Of a stretch of 7,448 nucleotides of DNA, positions 6,379 through 7,448 are shown in pieces. The notes beneath the pieces are model-generated. The model had not been told where the DNA came from. It searched no databases and was given only the letters and a program-made list of their open reading frames with translations. The stretch's first letter is position 1. Every line of letters begins with the position of its first letter. Source of the DNA: Chloroflexota bacterium. Its GTDB lineage: Bacteria; Chloroflexota; FW602-bin22; JAMCYS01. Both the position numbers and the translations under genes were made by a program. The stretch is taken from the NCBI GenBank assembly GCA_021847625.1, contig JAJZQK010000148.1, positions 1-7,448 on the forward strand, given 5' to 3'.

Positions 6379-6409
6379 CCGGCCCTCCTGGAGAGGTGCC
6401 GGCATTTTT
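6379..6409 (+). terminator. Rho-independent terminator acting as riboswitch expression platform
   Basis: CCGGC (6379-6383) plus CCTC (6384-6387) pair with GAGG (6393-6396) plus GCCGG (6398-6402), with one bulged T and a five-base loop; CA and TTTTT (6405-6409) follow. It lies between the aptamer and the start codon, where only regulated termination makes sense. Its 5' arm CCGGCC...CTCC (6379-6388) is also complementary to GGAG...GGCCGG (6344-6355), the 3' strand of the aptamer closing helix, giving an antiterminator. Ligand binding that holds the closing helix would free the terminator, so the predicted output is OFF with ligand. Confidence 0.8.
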
Positions 6410-6417
6410 GCTTACTA

Positions 6418-6425
6418 GGGAGGTG
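6418..6425 (+). promoter_or_regulatory. Shine-Dalgarno site deciding the GTG start
   Basis: GGGAGG (6418-6423) is 8 bases before GTG 6432. A second in-frame GTG at 6423 overlaps the site itself and is therefore unlikely to be used. Confidence 0.75.
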
Positions 6426-6431
6426 GCCGCC

Positions 6432-7448
6432 GTGGAGTTCACCCTGCAGCCGATTGGCGTCGTTCATTCGTCCATCTCCGATCCCCTGGCAATGCCCGGC
6501 GAAGGGGTGCCGGCAAGCGTCGAGATCTACGAGCCCTACGCGAGCGGATTGGCCGGACTGCAGGCTAACTCCTACGTCACCGTCATGGGCTGGCTGCACG
6601 AGGCCACCCGGGATAGCCTCGTCGCCCGCCGCAAGCGCGAGGGCGACGCCTCCCGCGGCGTCTTCGCCAGCCGCTCGCCCGGCCGGCCGAACCCCCTGGG
6701 CGTCAGCAACGCTCGTGTCACCGGCGTCGCCGGGTGCACGATTCACCTGCATGCCCTCGACTTCGTCGACGGCACGCCAGTTGTGGACGTCAAGGGGGCC
6801 ATGGGGGCCTGGGACTACGCCTGGTCGGCCACGGGCTTCCGCGATGCCCAGATCGTGAACGAGCCGGACGAGCGCTGGACGCTGGGCCTCTTTCTGATCG
6901 AGGTGGAGAACTTCCACGGCGAGCGGTGTCCGGGGCTCGCCCTCGGCGTGCGGATGGTCTACCACGTGATGCGTGCCTGGCAGGTGGCCCCCCGCGACCC
7001 TGACCTCAAGGCGATAGTGGGCGTGGACGGCGGCGTCGCCGATGCCGTGCAGGCCCTCCTGGGGGCGACGCTCGGCAACGGGCGCCTGGAGGTAACGGAG
7101 GCGACGGCCTTCCATTTTGTGCTGGGCGACAGGCAGCTGACGTTCTTTCTGCACGATCTCGCCGGGCGTTCCGTGGATGAGGTCATGGCGGCCGACGAGT
7201 CCTCGCTGTTCAGCGTCAGCGAGGGCCCGGCCGTGCACGGCCAGGAGCGGCCGGCGGGCCCGGCGCTACCGCTGGAGGGCGAGCGGCGGGTGGAGGTGCT
7301 GGCGGCGATCAGGGCCTCCCTCAGGCAAGGCAAGCTCCCGTGTCCCGTCGCCTTCCGGCTCTCGCGCCAGCTCGGGGTGGGGCTGCGCCAGATCGGCGGT
7401 CTTGTCAACGAGGAAGGTATCAAGATATGCAGCTGCCAACTCGGCTGC
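6432..7448 (+). CDS. TsaA/TrmO-like domain fused to FmdE-like domain (3' end open)
   Basis: The frame is open from GTG 6432 to the last base (339 residues) and has no stop in the window. Residues 5-130 are a TsaA/TrmO (YaeB-like) domain: IGVVHSS (8-14), then GVFASRSPGRPNPLGVS (76-92), then DFVDGTPVVDV (110-120). This family binds S-adenosylmethionine, and E. coli TrmO methylates t6A37 of tRNA. Residues 150-280 resemble the FmdE domain of Mo/W-enzyme loci, with HGERCPGLALGVRMV (162-176; His162 and Cys166 as likely metal ligands) and ADAVQALLGATLGNG (203-217). The last part has LPCPVAFRLSRQLGV and ends KICSCQLGC (331-339), a Cys-rich ending (C304, C333, C335, C339) that I recall from other Mo-related anaerobe proteins; the true C-terminus is probably only a few residues away. 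The upstream Moco-like switch suggests a role in Mo/W cofactor or metal handling rather than tRNA modification. The domains are clear; the function is inference. Confidence 0.82.
   Translation, partial: MEFTLQPIGVVHSSISDPLAMPGEGVPASVEIYEPYASGLAGLQANSYVTVMGWLHEATRDSLVARRKREGDASRGVFASRSPGRPNPLGVSNARVTGVAGCTIHLHALDFVDGTPVVDVKGAMGAWDYAWSATGFRDAQIVNEPDERWTLGLFLIEVENFHGERCPGLALGVRMVYHVMRAWQVAPRDPDLKAIVGVDGGVADAVQALLGATLGNGRLEVTEATAFHFVLGDRQLTFFLHDLAGRSVDEVMAADESSLFSVSEGPAVHGQERPAGPALPLEGERRVEVLAAIRASLRQGKLPCPVAFRLSRQLGVGLRQIGGLVNEEGIKICSCQLGC

Overview
The window comes from a GC-rich (about two thirds G+C by eye) bacterial chromosome. Genes use TTG and GTG starts with good Shine-Dalgarno sites, and -10 boxes are clear TATACT. 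The MurE-like ligase, the Fe-S CoA-dehydratase-activase relative and a Mo/W-linked FmdE protein suggest an anaerobic or facultative lineage. The MurE-like sequence (AGLRD, EDPRTED, GKGHEQSM motifs) reminds me most of Chloroflexota. That placement rests on recalled family resemblance, not on a search.

Region 1 (2-2494, + strand): the 3' part of a MurE-type Mur ligase gene is followed after 12 bases by a gene for a 367-residue cysteine-containing protein of the 2-hydroxyacyl-CoA dehydratase/activase-related group. These two look co-transcribed. A DMT/EamA transporter gene comes next, but it is broken: the first two to three membrane helices and the last three are present in different frames, and the middle is missing.

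Region 2 (2632-3870, - strand): a secreted protein with a signal peptide, an Ig/CopC-like N-terminal domain and two tandem copies of a 135-residue-period domain I do not recognise. Its upstream leader is rich in hairpins and ends in a perfect AAAGGAGG site.

Region 3 (3871-4384): a 514-base divergent intergenic stretch. It holds a candidate minus-strand promoter, a striking 114-base imperfect inverted repeat (about 46 base pairs if folded) and a near-consensus promoter for lepA.

Region 4 (4385-6187, + strand): lepA, encoding elongation factor 4, full length at 600 residues.

Region 5 (6188-7448, + strand): the most interesting part. A strong promoter starts two bases after the lepA stop and leads into a structured RNA that resembles the molybdenum-cofactor (Moco) riboswitch. 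A rho-independent terminator follows, and its 5' arm is also complementary to the 3' strand of the aptamer's closing helix, which is the expected wiring of a ligand-induced OFF switch. The controlled gene, open at the window end, encodes a fusion of a TsaA/TrmO domain, an FmdE-like domain and a C-terminal segment ending CQLGC. This ties a protein family usually annotated as a tRNA methyltransferase to Mo/W cofactor metabolism.
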